Source: Bacteroidota bacterium (GTDB taxonomy: Bacteria; Bacteroidota; Bacteroidia; Chitinophagales; Chitinophagaceae). Taken from it: a DNA stretch of 40,339 nt. Shown piece by piece: positions 1 through 8,355 of this stretch. A program made the translations under genes and the position numbers. The notes beneath the pieces were generated by a model. The model was not told the origin of the DNA and ran no database searches. It saw only the letters and a list, made by a program, of their open reading frames with translations. Positions within the stretch are counted from its first letter, which is position 1, and every line of letters begins with the position of its first letter. The stretch is taken from contig JABDGW010000023.1 of assembly GCA_013285855.1 (NCBI GenBank), positions 1 through 40,339 on the forward strand, in the 5' to 3' direction.

Positions 1-412
1 TGCTTATCAAACCGCATTTATAATTTAATGCACTGAATAATTTAAACAATAATGTTGCTATCGTTGTTTTTCCATTTGTTCCCGTAACGCCAACCAGCTT
101 TAATTTTTTTGAAGGCTCATCATAAAAATTATGTGCGATATAAGCTGCAGCTTCGTGAGAATTTTTTACCTCGATTAATGTTGCGTTCGTTAATAAAAGC
201 GGCAAATCCTCACAAACGATAACTGACGCGCCTGCATTTATTGCCTGTTCAATAAATTTATGTCCATCAAATTTTTCACCTTTTACTGCAATAAATAATG
301 AGCCGTTTTCCACTTTTCGTGAATCAATCGTAATTGCTTTCACATCAACATTTCTGTTGCCGTTGATTGAAGTGATACGCACCTTGTATAATATGTCTTC
401 CAGTTTTTTCAA
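1..412 (-). CDS. murE: MurE, UDP-MurNAc-tripeptide ligase (N-terminal part, cut by window edge)
   Basis: This is the N-terminal 137 residues or so of a cytoplasmic Mur ligase. MurE adds the third amino acid (meso-diaminopimelate in most Gram-negative bacteria) to UDP-MurNAc-L-Ala-D-Glu using ATP. The visible part contains the Mur N-terminal domain followed by the ATP-binding loop TGTNGKTT (encoded near 65-95). No ATG is available at the right place. The likely start is TTG at 410-412, giving MKKLEDILYKV, and its TTGA overlaps the TGA stop of ftsI by four bases, which suggests translational coupling. The position after ftsI in a dcw cluster supports MurE over MurF or MurC. The rest of the gene lies outside the window. 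Confidence 0.9.
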   Translation of the reverse strand, partial: MKKLEDILYKVRITSINGNRNVDVKAITIDSRKVENGSLFIAVKGEKFDGHKFIEQAINAGASVIVCEDLPLLLTNATLIEVKNSHEAAAYIAHNFYDEPSKKLKLVGVTGTNGKTTIATLLFKLFSALNYKCGLIS

Positions 413-2529
413 TCTGTTTTTAGTTTAAGGTTTATCAATTGTCCTTTTGCTATTGGTGAACCTGCTATTATTGATTGATTGATCACTTTACCAACCCCGT
501 TTACTTTTACTACAAGTCCTGCATTTTCACATAAGAACAAAGCATCTTTCAAACCCAAACCATTTAATGCAGGCATAGCATTTTTATTTATAGCTATGCT
601 GGTTAATGTTGGCTGATTTGATTGTTTATTCATTTTTGCCAACTGCGTTTTTGCAGAATCTTTATAAGTAATATGTATTGTTGAAAGAATTGATTTGATA
701 TCACTATTAAAACCGGCATAGCTATAACCCGCGCTGTCATTGGCTTTCATGCTTGCATAACGAACACTGTCAGGCAATGGCGCATTTAATGTTACCAGCC
801 TGTCAGCAATTTCTTTAAATACAGGACCGGCAACAGATGCACCATAAAACAACACAGCATGGGGTTTGTTTTTTATAACAACCACACAAGTATATTGCGG
901 GTTATCAGCAGGAAAAAAGCCTGCAAATGATGATTGGTAAATACCTGCGCCATAACCATTTTTACCATCGGCTACCAACGCTGTTCCTGTTTTACCAGCA
1001 ACAGGATAAGCTGTTGTTTGAAATAATTTGTAAGCTGTAGAACCTGGGTCTCTGCACACACCAATCAAACATTCTCTTACCTGCGCTAATGTTGCACTGT
1101 CACAAATTTTCTCTATTGTTGAAGGTTGCTTTTCTGAAATGATATTACCATTCTGTTTTACTTCATCAAGCAGATATGGTTTCATCATTATACCATTATT
1201 TGCAACGGCGTTGTACAACATACATGTGTGCAACGGTGTAACCAAAACATTATAACCAAAAGCCATCCATGGCAATGTTGTTGCACTCCAGTATTTGCTG
1301 CCGGGATGATCTATGAACGGCGGACGTTCACCATATAAATCAATGCCCGTTGTAGAATCAAGATGCAATGCTTTTAAATGATTTACAAACTGAGATGGAT
1401 TGTTTGCATAGCTCGCATAAGTAAGCTTTGCCATGCCAACATTTGAGCTTAACTCAAATGCACGTTTAACAGGCACATTTGTTTGACCATGCTTTTCTGA
1501 ATCATAAACAGTGCGGCCATTTATTTGCCACACACCGCCTTCAAGATTTACTATGCTTGAAAGATTAAATTTTTTATCTTCTAAAATAGAAATGAGGGTT
1601 GCGAGCTTAAATGTTGAACCAGGTTCAGTAGGTGTCATCGCATAATTAAAATCTTCCCAGTATGCACCGTTTGGCTGGCGGCCAAGATTTGCAATGGCTT
1701 TAATTTTTCCTGTTTTTACTTCCATCACAATTGCACAACCATGCTCCGCTTCATTACTTATCATCATCTTCATTAAAGCATTCTCTGTTATCTCCTGTAT
1801 GCGGCTGTCAAGTGTTGTAATTATATCCTTTCCATTTTTTGGATCTATATCATACGCTTCATTTACGGGAACGGCAACCCCGCCGGAAATATATCTTACC
1901 AAACGCTTGCCTGCAGTGCCTTTCAGCAATGTATCGTATGTTTGTTCAAGACCAACTTTTTGCGCATTTTGTCTTTCCAAACCTATGGTTCTGAATGCTA
2001 ACAACTGGTATGGATTAAGGCGGATATTTTGTACTTCAGCAATAAAACCACTTTTATTTTTTCCAAGGCGAACGAGCGGAAATTGCTTCATTTGCTGGTA
2101 TTGATCGAAGCTTACTTTTTTCTTTAAAAAAAAATAACGGTCACCTTTCTTATATCCTTTATTTAAAAGCGATTCATATTCACTGGCAGACCTGTCTTTA
2201 AATAAACCGGCAAGACATATACTTAAGGAGTCAACATTATCTTTAAAAACTTTGCCGTTGTTTAAAACCAAACCATCCGCTTTAAAATCAACGTACACAT
2301 CAAACTGCGGAATACTTGTGCTGAGCATTTGCCCGTCTTCGCTATAAATAGTCCCGCGTTCTGCATCTACTTCTTCAATGCGGGTATGCATACTATCGCT
2401 CATACTGCGCCAGTATGCACCCTGCACCTGTTGAATATAAAAAGCCTTTCCAATAACGAAAGCACCTATTACAGCTATCACAAGGAAGCATAAATAAACG
2501 CGCCATAATATGTCTTTCTTAATTTCCAT
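409..2529 (-). CDS. ftsI: FtsI-type class B penicillin-binding protein with PASTA domain
   Basis: This is a septal D,D-transpeptidase that crosslinks peptidoglycan at the division site and is anchored in the inner membrane with its domains in the periplasm. Of 706 residues, about 9-31 form one membrane helix. The PBP dimerisation region follows (about 55-215), then the transpeptidase domain with S305-T-F-K308 (catalytic serine), S361-S-N363 and K513-T-G-T516. The C-terminal 55 residues or so (651-706) read as one PASTA domain (GLGLKDALFLCENAG), common in Bacteroidota and Gram-positive FtsI/PBP2x homologues. It follows the ftsL-like gene and precedes murE with a four-base overlap, the normal dcw order. 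All catalytic motifs are intact. It is separate from the second transpeptidase fused to a SEDS protein at 33942-38096. Confidence 0.95.
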   Translation of the reverse strand: MEIKKDILWRVYLCFLVIAVIGAFVIGKAFYIQQVQGAYWRSMSDSMHTRIEEVDAERGTIYSEDGQMLSTSIPQFDVYVDFKADGLVLNNGKVFKDNVDSLSICLAGLFKDRSASEYESLLNKGYKKGDRYFFLKKKVSFDQYQQMKQFPLVRLGKNKSGFIAEVQNIRLNPYQLLAFRTIGLERQNAQKVGLEQTYDTLLKGTAGKRLVRYISGGVAVPVNEAYDIDPKNGKDIITTLDSRIQEITENALMKMMISNEAEHGCAIVMEVKTGKIKAIANLGRQPNGAYWEDFNYAMTPTEPGSTFKLATLISILEDKKFNLSSIVNLEGGVWQINGRTVYDSEKHGQTNVPVKRAFELSSNVGMAKLTYASYANNPSQFVNHLKALHLDSTTGIDLYGERPPFIDHPGSKYWSATTLPWMAFGYNVLVTPLHTCMLYNAVANNGIMMKPYLLDEVKQNGNIISEKQPSTIEKICDSATLAQVRECLIGVCRDPGSTAYKLFQTTAYPVAGKTGTALVADGKNGYGAGIYQSSFAGFFPADNPQYTCVVVIKNKPHAVLFYGASVAGPVFKEIADRLVTLNAPLPDSVRYASMKANDSAGYSYAGFNSDIKSILSTIHITYKDSAKTQLAKMNKQSNQPTLTSIAINKNAMPALNGLGLKDALFLCENAGLVVKVNGVGKVINQSIIAGSPIAKGQLINLKLKTD

Positions 2530-2591
2530 TAATCAGCGTGTTTTCAGGTTAGCAACATGTTTGTGTAAATTTTACTCTATCGGTTGGTTTT

Positions 2592-2918
2592 TCAGTTTTT
2601 CGTTGTTGATGGTTCTACTTCGAGTTTTACAGGCGGTATTGCAGCAGGCTTTAAACCCAGTGCAGCGGCCGCCTGTGTAACCTGCGATTCCCTGCTTCGG
2701 TACATTTCCAGGCTCTTTAAATTCTTGTATTCATACTCCATATCTTTTACCTGCTTTGCAGTTACATTTATATTCCGTATTGTATTATCTGCCCAATGAC
2801 CATTAGCTATATAAATAACAGCAAGCAATGCGAGGAACATTAAAAAAGAAAAATGTTTTAATATCCATGTATAATTAACCTTCGATTTTATTTTTTCCTG
2901 TGTTGTGTTAGTATTCAT
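2592..2918 (-). CDS. ftsL: FtsL-like division protein
   Basis: This is a small bitopic membrane protein of 108 residues. It has a short cytoplasmic N-terminus, one membrane helix at about 23-42 (HFSFLMFLALLAVIYIANGH), and a periplasmic segment (about 45-85) rich in charged residues with heptad-like spacing that could form a coiled coil. The tail is proline-rich. Sequence similarity to proteobacterial FtsL is weak, as usual for this family. The call rests on size, topology and position between rsmH and ftsI, where ftsL sits in nearly all dcw clusters. FtsL forms the FtsQLB complex that activates the FtsW-FtsI synthase. A palindromic repeat (2922-2935) lies three bases upstream of the start codon. 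Confidence 0.8.
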   Translation of the reverse strand: MNTNTTQEKIKSKVNYTWILKHFSFLMFLALLAVIYIANGHWADNTIRNINVTAKQVKDMEYEYKNLKSLEMYRSRESQVTQAAAALGLKPAAIPPVKLEVEPSTTKN

Positions 2919-2921
2919 ATG

Positions 2922-2935
2922 CCAACCCTAAAGGA
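2922..2935. repeat. CCCTAAAGG-type short palindromic repeat in front of ftsL
   Basis: The sequence CCAACCCTAAAGGAG matches the core of the fuller copy at 8356-8373 (CCCCAACCCTAAAGGGAG). It lies three bases upstream of the ftsL start codon on the transcribed strand, so a small CCTTTAGGG hairpin would sit next to the initiation site. Confidence 0.6.
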
Positions 2936-2983
2936 GTTTTATTAATTCTAATTTCTATTTTTACAACCGCACTCTAAAACCTT

Positions 2984-3898
2984 CTATATCCTTTCCGCCA
3001 CTCTTAATTTTGCGCTGCGTGCTCTTGAATTTTTCTTTATTTCTTCCGGTGAAGGTGTTACTGGTTTTTTGTAAAGGATATTGAATAAAGCCTGCTTTTG
3101 TTTTGTGCTGAAAGGATTGTTCTCATCTTCATTTTCGCCTGCCTGTTTAAAAAAATTTTTTACTATCCGGTCTTCAATTGAATGAAAGGTGATGATGGCA
3201 ACTCTTGCTTTTGATAATAACACCTGCGGCAACTGGTTAAGCATTTCTTTTAATGCGCCCATCTCATCGTTCACTTCAATTCTTAAAGCCTGGAAAACCT
3301 GTGCTAGATATTTATTCGGATTTCCTTTTACAACAGGCTGCAGCATTAATTTAAAGGAATCAATGTCTTTTAACTGCATTGCATTGCGCTGTTCAACTAT
3401 ATGTTTTGCCAGGGTTTTTGAATTAGTAACCTCGCCATACTGCTCAAACATTTTATGCAACTGTATTTCGGTGTAATGCATTAAAATTTCTGCTGCTGTT
3501 TTCTCTGTTCGCTTATCCATGCGCATATCAAGCGGGCCATTAAAGCGGGTAGAAAAACCGCGCTGCGCTTCATTGAACTGAAAACTGCTTACCCCCAAAT
3601 CTGCCAGTACACCGTTTACTTTTTCATATTTATGCAGTTTTAAAAAGCGTTGCAGGTGGCGGAAGTTGTGCGGCACAAAAATTAATCGTTCATCATGCGG
3701 AATATTTTTTAACGCATCAGCATCCTGGTCAAAAGCAATCAATCTTCCTTCGGCATTTAATTTTTCAAGAATGCCTTTTGCATGACCGCCGCCGCCAAAA
3801 GTGCAATCAACATACACACCGTTGGGCTGAATGTTTAATGCATCAATAACCTCACGGTATAAAACAGGAACGTGATAAGCAGATGATCCATCTTGCAT
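2984..3898 (-). CDS. rsmH: RsmH (MraW), 16S rRNA m4C1402 methyltransferase
   Basis: RsmH is a cytoplasmic SAM-dependent methyltransferase that N4-methylates C1402 in the 16S rRNA decoding site. At 304 residues it has the usual family length. It shows the family start HVPVLYREVIDAL, the SAM-binding motif VDCTFGGGGHA (30-40), the DLGVSSFQ motif, RGFSTRFNGPLDMRM, and the C-terminal FHSIEDRIVKNFF and ARSAKLRVAER blocks. It is nine bases downstream of mraZ and upstream of ftsL, the conserved opening of the dcw cluster. Confidence 0.97.
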   Translation of the reverse strand: MQDGSSAYHVPVLYREVIDALNIQPNGVYVDCTFGGGGHAKGILEKLNAEGRLIAFDQDADALKNIPHDERLIFVPHNFRHLQRFLKLHKYEKVNGVLADLGVSSFQFNEAQRGFSTRFNGPLDMRMDKRTEKTAAEILMHYTEIQLHKMFEQYGEVTNSKTLAKHIVEQRNAMQLKDIDSFKLMLQPVVKGNPNKYLAQVFQALRIEVNDEMGALKEMLNQLPQVLLSKARVAIITFHSIEDRIVKNFFKQAGENEDENNPFSTKQKQALFNILYKKPVTPSPEEIKKNSRARSAKLRVAERI

Positions 3899-3907
3899 AT
3901 AACTGTT

Positions 3908-4363
3908 TTATGCGTTTATATTACCACCCATAACTTCTGTCGCAAGACTTGCGAAAGCATCAGATGAAAATTCCTCAAAGAGCTTTTTGTACTTACCAGA
4001 ATCCCAGATTTTTATTTTATCAATATCAGAAGCAAGCAAAATGTCTTTACCAAGACCGGCATATTCCCGCAAAGACGGAGGCAATAAAATTCTGCCTGCA
4101 CTATCTAATTCTACGTAGCTGGCACCGCCTACAAACAATGTTCTGAATTGGCTTACCTTCGGATTAAAATCGTTTAATTTTTTAATTTTTTCTTCAATGG
4201 CTTCCCACGCTTTTAATGGATACAGCAACAAACATTTCTCAAAACCACGGCTGATCACGATAGTGCTCGTTCCTTCAGGCATCTGTTTTTTAACTCCGCC
4301 CGGCAGAAGAAAGCGCCCTTTCGCATCTATTGTTGCTTCGTATTCTCCAAGAAAACCAGCCAT
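3908..4363 (-). CDS. mraZ: MraZ, transcriptional regulator of the dcw cluster
   Basis: MraZ is a DNA-binding protein of 151 residues with two SpoVT/AbrB-like half domains. Each carries the family DxxGR signature: D13-A-K-G-R17 and D87-S-A-G-R91, both followed by a LLP motif. MraZ forms ring-shaped oligomers and in studied bacteria binds tandem GTG-containing repeats in its own promoter. Matching 10-base repeats occur just upstream (4391-4421), so autoregulation of the whole cluster is likely here. It is the first gene of the transcription unit, and the start ATG at 4361-4363 agrees with family N-termini (MAGFLGEYEATIDAKGR). Confidence 0.97.
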   Translation of the reverse strand: MAGFLGEYEATIDAKGRFLLPGGVKKQMPEGTSTIVISRGFEKCLLLYPLKAWEAIEEKIKKLNDFNPKVSQFRTLFVGGASYVELDSAGRILLPPSLREYAGLGKDILLASDIDKIKIWDSGKYKKLFEEFSSDAFASLATEVMGGNINA

Positions 4364-4390
4364 TTAGATAAATTGAAAACGAATTTATTA

Positions 4391-4421
4391 AATAATGACA
4401 CAAAATAACACTTTTTCCCAC
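4391..4421 (-). promoter_or_regulatory. Candidate MraZ operator: three GTG repeats with 10-base period
   Basis: Read on the minus strand from 4421, three consecutive 10-mers begin GTG: GTGGGAAAAA, GTGTTATTTT and GTGTCATTAT. The exact 10-base spacing and GTG core match the layout of MraZ boxes described for other bacteria. The array lies between the candidate -7 box (4430-4437) and the mraZ start codon and covers the likely transcription start, a typical place for repression. Confidence 0.65.
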
Positions 4422-4429
4422 TTTTTTAT

Positions 4430-4437
4430 CAAAAATA
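4430..4437 (-). promoter_or_regulatory. Candidate -7 box of the dcw cluster promoter
   Basis: On the minus strand the sequence TATTTTTG matches the Bacteroidota -7 consensus TAnnTTTG. It would place the transcript start about 60 bases upstream of mraZ, next to the MraZ-type repeats. No clear -33 TTTG is present at the ideal distance, so confidence is moderate. Confidence 0.5.
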
Positions 4438-4564
4438 TGTATTCTCTATTTGTCCACATATTCATTTTAAAGCCAAAACACAATGCCAGTAAGGGTTTCA
4501 GAAGATTAAACACACTCGTTTTGCCTACTCATCCTGCATTAAGGGTGGATAAACTGTGAATTGA

Positions 4565-5812
4565 ATGAAAATGTTTGTTAAGCAGTTAGCTATAAAAGAT
4601 TTTACTTACAACTTACCTGATGAAAAAATTGCGAAGCATCCTTTGCAAAAAAGAGACGAAAGCAAGCTGTTAGTGTTTGATAAAGGAACAATAAAAGAGG
4701 ATAATTTTTTTAACCTTGATCAATATATTTCTAAAAATTCACTTGTAATTTTTAATAATACAAAAGTTGTTGAAGCAAGATTGTTGTTTAAAAAATCAAC
4801 AGGCACAACAATAGAAATTTTTTGTTTGGAACCTGCTGATGAATATGCAGATATTACAACAGCAATGCTTCAGCATAAAAAAGTTTTATGGAAATGTTTG
4901 GTGGGCAATGCAAAAAAATGGAAGGATGAAGTTCTTGTAAAAACAATATGGTTTAATAAAAAAGCAATTGAATTCTCAGCAAAAAAAATAAGCAGGCATG
5001 ATGAAAATTTTATAGTAGAATTTTTTTGGGATAATGTTGAATTAAGCTTTGCTGAAGTATTGCATCTTGCCGGTGTAATTCCATTGCCGCCCTATTTACA
5101 CCGCAATGCTGAACAGGACGACACTGTACGCTATCAAACTATTTATGCACAGCATAATGGTTCTGTTGCTGCGCCTACAGCAGGTTTGCATTTTACAGAT
5201 GAAGTGTTTAAAAAATTATCAGCAAAAAACATTACAAAAAACTTTGTAACACTGCATGTAGGTGCAGGCACATTTAAACCTGTACAAACTGAAACAATTG
5301 AAACGCATGAAATGCACGCTGAATTTTTTGAAGTAAGTATTGAATTAATTGAAAAAATTTTGAATGCATTACATCAAAAAATAATTGCAGTTGGAACAAC
5401 AAGCCTGCGCACTTTGGAAAGCTTATATTGGATGGGAATTAAAGCCGGTCAACAGTCAACGGTCAACAATCAACAGTTGGTGGTTGAAGATTTATACATT
5501 AAGCAATGGGATGTTTATGAGATGAACGATGAAAATATCTCTGCACACGACGCATTAACTTCTTTACTAAAATGGATGAAAAAAAATAATCTTTTAAAGC
5601 TTGTTACTAAAACACAAATACTAATTGCGCCGCCTTACAGATTAAAAATTGTAAATGCGCTGGTAACAAATTTCCATCAGCCAAAATCTACATTATTATT
5701 AGTAGTAGCAGCAGTAATTGGTGACGACTGGAAGAAAGTATACGAATATGCTTTACAAAACAATTTTCGCTTTTTAAGTTATGGTGATGGTTGTTTATTG
5801 TTTGCATTATAA
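4565..5812 (+). CDS. queA: QueA, S-adenosylmethionine:tRNA ribosyltransferase-isomerase
   Basis: QueA transfers and isomerises the ribosyl group of SAM onto 7-aminomethyl-7-deazaguanine in tRNA, making epoxyqueuosine at wobble position 34 in the cytoplasm. The 415-residue protein shows the family blocks YNLPDEKIAKHPL, LVIFNNTKVVEARL, AAPTAGLHFTDE, VTLHVGAGTFKPV, HAEFFEV, GTTSLRTLES and VTNFHQPKSTLLL. It is longer than the E. coli enzyme, partly from a variable loop after GTTSLRTLESLYW. That loop contains a heptanucleotide repeat array (5447-5481) encoding QQSTVNNQQLVV. The start could be M1 or M3 (4571). It is divergent from mraZ and overlaps the acyltransferase gene tail to tail by six bases. 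Confidence 0.95.
   Translation: MKMFVKQLAIKDFTYNLPDEKIAKHPLQKRDESKLLVFDKGTIKEDNFFNLDQYISKNSLVIFNNTKVVEARLLFKKSTGTTIEIFCLEPADEYADITTAMLQHKKVLWKCLVGNAKKWKDEVLVKTIWFNKKAIEFSAKKISRHDENFIVEFFWDNVELSFAEVLHLAGVIPLPPYLHRNAEQDDTVRYQTIYAQHNGSVAAPTAGLHFTDEVFKKLSAKNITKNFVTLHVGAGTFKPVQTETIETHEMHAEFFEVSIELIEKILNALHQKIIAVGTTSLRTLESLYWMGIKAGQQSTVNNQQLVVEDLYIKQWDVYEMNDENISAHDALTSLLKWMKKNNLLKLVTKTQILIAPPYRLKIVNALVTNFHQPKSTLLLVVAAVIGDDWKKVYEYALQNNFRFLSYGDGCLLFAL
5447..5481 (+). repeat. Heptanucleotide repeat array inside queA
   Basis: Five consecutive 7-mers are GGTCAAC, AGTCAAC, GGTCAAC, AATCAAC and AGTTGGT. The TCAAC units switch to GTTG units at the right end, giving partial inverted symmetry. The reading frame stays open and encodes a low-complexity Q/N/V stretch. 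Similar 7-base arrays occur at 17951-18029 and 34001-34042. Confidence 0.75.
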
Positions 5813-6682
5813 AGTTCTGTGGCGCGATGCATCATATTGATGCTTCCATCTCCTGTGCGTCCACAAATAAATTTCAGGTTGTTCTTTAATATTTTCTTCA
5901 ATACATTTTATCATTCTTTTCGTGAGTTCACCTTCAGCTAAACTTTTTGCATCGTTAGTCATTTCATAAAACTTTATGGTATAATGGCCGCGTTTTACCT
6001 TATTGAAATGAGCATATAACGCAATCGTATTATTCAATCGTGCGCTTTTTTCAGGGCCTGTTACAAAAGGCGTAAGCTTACCAAAGAAAGGCAGCCAATA
6101 AGCTGTATTAATATTTCCGGCGCTTTGGTCACCTGCAAAAACAAGAGAAAATCTCTCTTTACTATAAGGCCTGAATTCTTTCAGGTATGAAGTGGCAGCA
6201 ATTAATTTTGCATTAAAACGTGTTCTTAATTTATAAAAAATTTTATCCATTGCTTTATTTACCAAAGGCAGGTAAATAACAAGTACAGGATATTTTGATT
6301 GAATACTGAGTGCAAGGTTTGCATATTCCCAATTAAAAAAATGGCCCAAGTGCAGTTGCATATTTCTGCCGGTTGCATAATAATTATTTACTGTATCAAA
6401 CTCACCAACGAAACGCTTTTGCAATTGCTTTTTTGATATGCTCAGCAGCTTTATTGTTTCTATAAAATTTTCTGTAAAATTTTTATAGAATTTTTTTGCA
6501 ATAGCTTTTTTTTCAGAATAATTTTTTCCAGGAAAAGCAAGTGTAAGGTTTGCCATAACAATATTTTTCCTGTAACCGATAAAATAGTAAATGATTATGT
6601 AAGCCAGGTAACTAATGCCATATAAAATCCAAAAGGGCAATAGTGAAATAAGGTATAAAAACCCGTAGAGCAAATAATACAT
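5807..6682 (-). CDS. Lipid A biosynthesis acyltransferase (LpxL/HtrB family)
   Basis: This is an inner-membrane acyltransferase that would transfer a fatty acyl chain from acyl-ACP to a lipid A precursor on the cytoplasmic face. With start ATG at 6680-6682 it has 291 residues. An in-frame start eight codons upstream is possible, but it lies inside a repeat and adds an atypical MERAWGVR. One or two hydrophobic helices fill residues 3-37. The catalytic HX4E motif is H114-FFNW-E119, and FAGDQSAG, typical of the family, follows. Which late acyl step it serves cannot be told from sequence. Its stop codon overlaps the end of convergent queA. The upstream gap to nadB (6683-6741) is filled by a palindromic element. 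Confidence 0.88.
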   Translation of the reverse strand: MYYLLYGFLYLISLLPFWILYGISYLAYIIIYYFIGYRKNIVMANLTLAFPGKNYSEKKAIAKKFYKNFTENFIETIKLLSISKKQLQKRFVGEFDTVNNYYATGRNMQLHLGHFFNWEYANLALSIQSKYPVLVIYLPLVNKAMDKIFYKLRTRFNAKLIAATSYLKEFRPYSKERFSLVFAGDQSAGNINTAYWLPFFGKLTPFVTGPEKSARLNNTIALYAHFNKVKRGHYTIKFYEMTNDAKSLAEGELTKRMIKCIEENIKEQPEIYLWTHRRWKHQYDASRHRTL

Positions 6683-6733
6683 CCTCACCCCCCAAGCCCT
6701 CTCCATCCCGAATGCTTTCGGGAGTGAGAGGTT
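6683..6733. repeat. Palindromic intergenic repeat with TCCCGA-N6-TCGGGA hairpin
   Basis: The segment begins CCTCACCCCCCAAGCCC and ends GTGAGAGG. It contains the perfect stem TCCCGA / TCGGGA at 6706-6711 and 6718-6723. The same 18-base hairpin form (TCCCGA, six bases, TCGGGA) recurs at 16153-16170. It abuts the acyltransferase start codon and follows the nadB stop, so in mRNA it would form a structure between the two genes. Confidence 0.65.
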
Positions 6734-6741
6734 TTTTTATG

Positions 6742-8340
6742 TTATAAAATAATATTTTGCAGCAAATTACTTTTATGCGGATGATCTGTATTGTAATGTA
6801 AGCCGCGGCTTTCTTTTCTAAACTCTGCGCTTTTTACAATAAGGTAGCCAACAGTTATAAGATTTCTTAACTCACATAATTGCGGAGAAACTTTTGTTGA
6901 CTTATATAAAGCTTCTGTTTCTGCAAACAAAAGATCAAGCCGCTTCATGGCACGGCTCAAACGCACATCATTTCTAACTATACCAACATAATCGCTCATT
7001 ATCTGCTGCAATTCTTTTAAGCTTTGTGTTATTAAAATCATTTCTTTTGGTTCAGATGTACCTTCTGCATTCCAATCCGGAACGTCAGTAATCACCTTAT
7101 TTATAAATTCATTCATTTTTTCAATTGTATTTAAATATGCGCGATGGCCAAATACCATTGCTTCCAATAGACTATTACTCGCCAAACGATTTGCACCGTG
7201 TAAACCCGTGCTGGAACACTCGCCGCAGGCGTATAAATTTAATATAGATGTGCGTGCCCATTCATCAGTTTTAATGCCACCGCAACTATAATGTGCAGCG
7301 GGTGCAACCGGTATCATTTGTTTTGATACGTCAATACCAATGCTCAAACATTTTTCATAAATATTCGGAAAATGATGAATGAATTTTTCTGTATTCATGT
7401 GCCTGCAGTCAAGATAAACATGTTCAGTACCTGTGCGTTTCATTTCATTATCAATTGCACGAGCAACAATATCACGCGGCGCCAAATCTTTTCTTTCATC
7501 ATACTGCTGCATAAAAGCTTCTTCATTTTTATTGCGTAAAATACCTCCATCGCCACGCACAGCTTCTGTAATTAAAAAAGATGGGGAAACGCCGGGCTCA
7601 AATAAAGCAGTAGGATGAAACTGTATAAATTCCATATTTTCCACTTTACCTTTTGCGCGGTATACCATTGCAATACCATCGCCGGTTGCAATGCGCGGGT
7701 TAGTTGTGGTGCGATATACCTGGCCGCATCCGCCGGTTGCCAACACTGTGACGGGCGATAAAATTTTTTCTATCTGGTTATTGGTAATATTTAAAACATA
7801 AACACCATAACACGTTATATCAGTAGTTGATTTTGTAACGAGAAACCCAAGATGATGCTGCGTTATAATATCAACAACAAAACAGTAATTGATGAATTGA
7901 ATATTTGAAAACTTTTTTATTTCTTTTAATAAGGCGCGTTCTATTTCTTTTCCGGTAACATCTTTATGATGAAGGATCCTGTTTTCGCTATGGCCGCCTT
8001 CCCTGCCCAAAGTATATTCACCGGTTTCATCTTTATCAAACTCTGCCCCGTAATAAATTATTTCACGAATGCGTTCGGGACCTTCGTGTACAACAATTTC
8101 AACAATTGCTTCATTACATAAACCATCACCTGCAATTAAAGTGTCTTCAATATGTTTTTCAAAACTGTCATTTGCATCCCAAACACCGGCGACGCCACCC
8201 TGAGCATATTTGGTATTCGTTTCGTCTGCTGTTGTTTTTGTAATAACAATTATTTTTTTTTCAGGATATGCCTTTGCAATTTTTATGGCATAAGTTAAGC
8301 CAGCAACACCAGAACCAATTACAAGAAAATCTGTCTGCAT
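6742..8340 (-). CDS. nadB: NadB, L-aspartate oxidase
   Basis: NadB is a cytoplasmic FAD enzyme that oxidises L-aspartate to iminoaspartate, the first step of de novo NAD synthesis (NadA and NadC act next and are not in the window). With start MQTDFLVIGSG (ATG 8338-8340) it has 532 residues, normal for the family. It shows the dinucleotide-binding GSGVAGL near the N-terminus, TKYAQGGVAG, HTGREGGHSENR-like substrate residues (GREGGHSENRILHH), QFHPTALF, APRDIVARAID with the conserved arginine, and the C-terminal YACGECSSTGLHGANRLASN block. A start seven codons upstream (MGFNFAI) is open but would run toward the repeat at 8356-8373 and is less likely. Confidence 0.95.
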   Translation of the reverse strand: MQTDFLVIGSGVAGLTYAIKIAKAYPEKKIIVITKTTADETNTKYAQGGVAGVWDANDSFEKHIEDTLIAGDGLCNEAIVEIVVHEGPERIREIIYYGAEFDKDETGEYTLGREGGHSENRILHHKDVTGKEIERALLKEIKKFSNIQFINYCFVVDIITQHHLGFLVTKSTTDITCYGVYVLNITNNQIEKILSPVTVLATGGCGQVYRTTTNPRIATGDGIAMVYRAKGKVENMEFIQFHPTALFEPGVSPSFLITEAVRGDGGILRNKNEEAFMQQYDERKDLAPRDIVARAIDNEMKRTGTEHVYLDCRHMNTEKFIHHFPNIYEKCLSIGIDVSKQMIPVAPAAHYSCGGIKTDEWARTSILNLYACGECSSTGLHGANRLASNSLLEAMVFGHRAYLNTIEKMNEFINKVITDVPDWNAEGTSEPKEMILITQSLKELQQIMSDYVGIVRNDVRLSRAMKRLDLLFAETEALYKSTKVSPQLCELRNLITVGYLIVKSAEFRKESRGLHYNTDHPHKSNLLQNIIL

Positions 8341-8355
8341 GATTGCAAAATTAAA

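Noticed and set aside
1694..2104. Plus-strand ORF of 136 codons opposite ftsI
   Set aside because: It is antisense to a clear transpeptidase gene and its translation is low-complexity without family features.
5807..6706. Longer start for the acyltransferase (MERAWGVR)
   Set aside because: The extra codons lie in the palindromic repeat and precede a typical membrane-anchor start at 6682.
8346..8353. TAATTTTG box on the minus strand directly before nadB
   Set aside because: It fits the -7 consensus but would start the transcript at the start codon itself; chance in AT-rich DNA is more likely.
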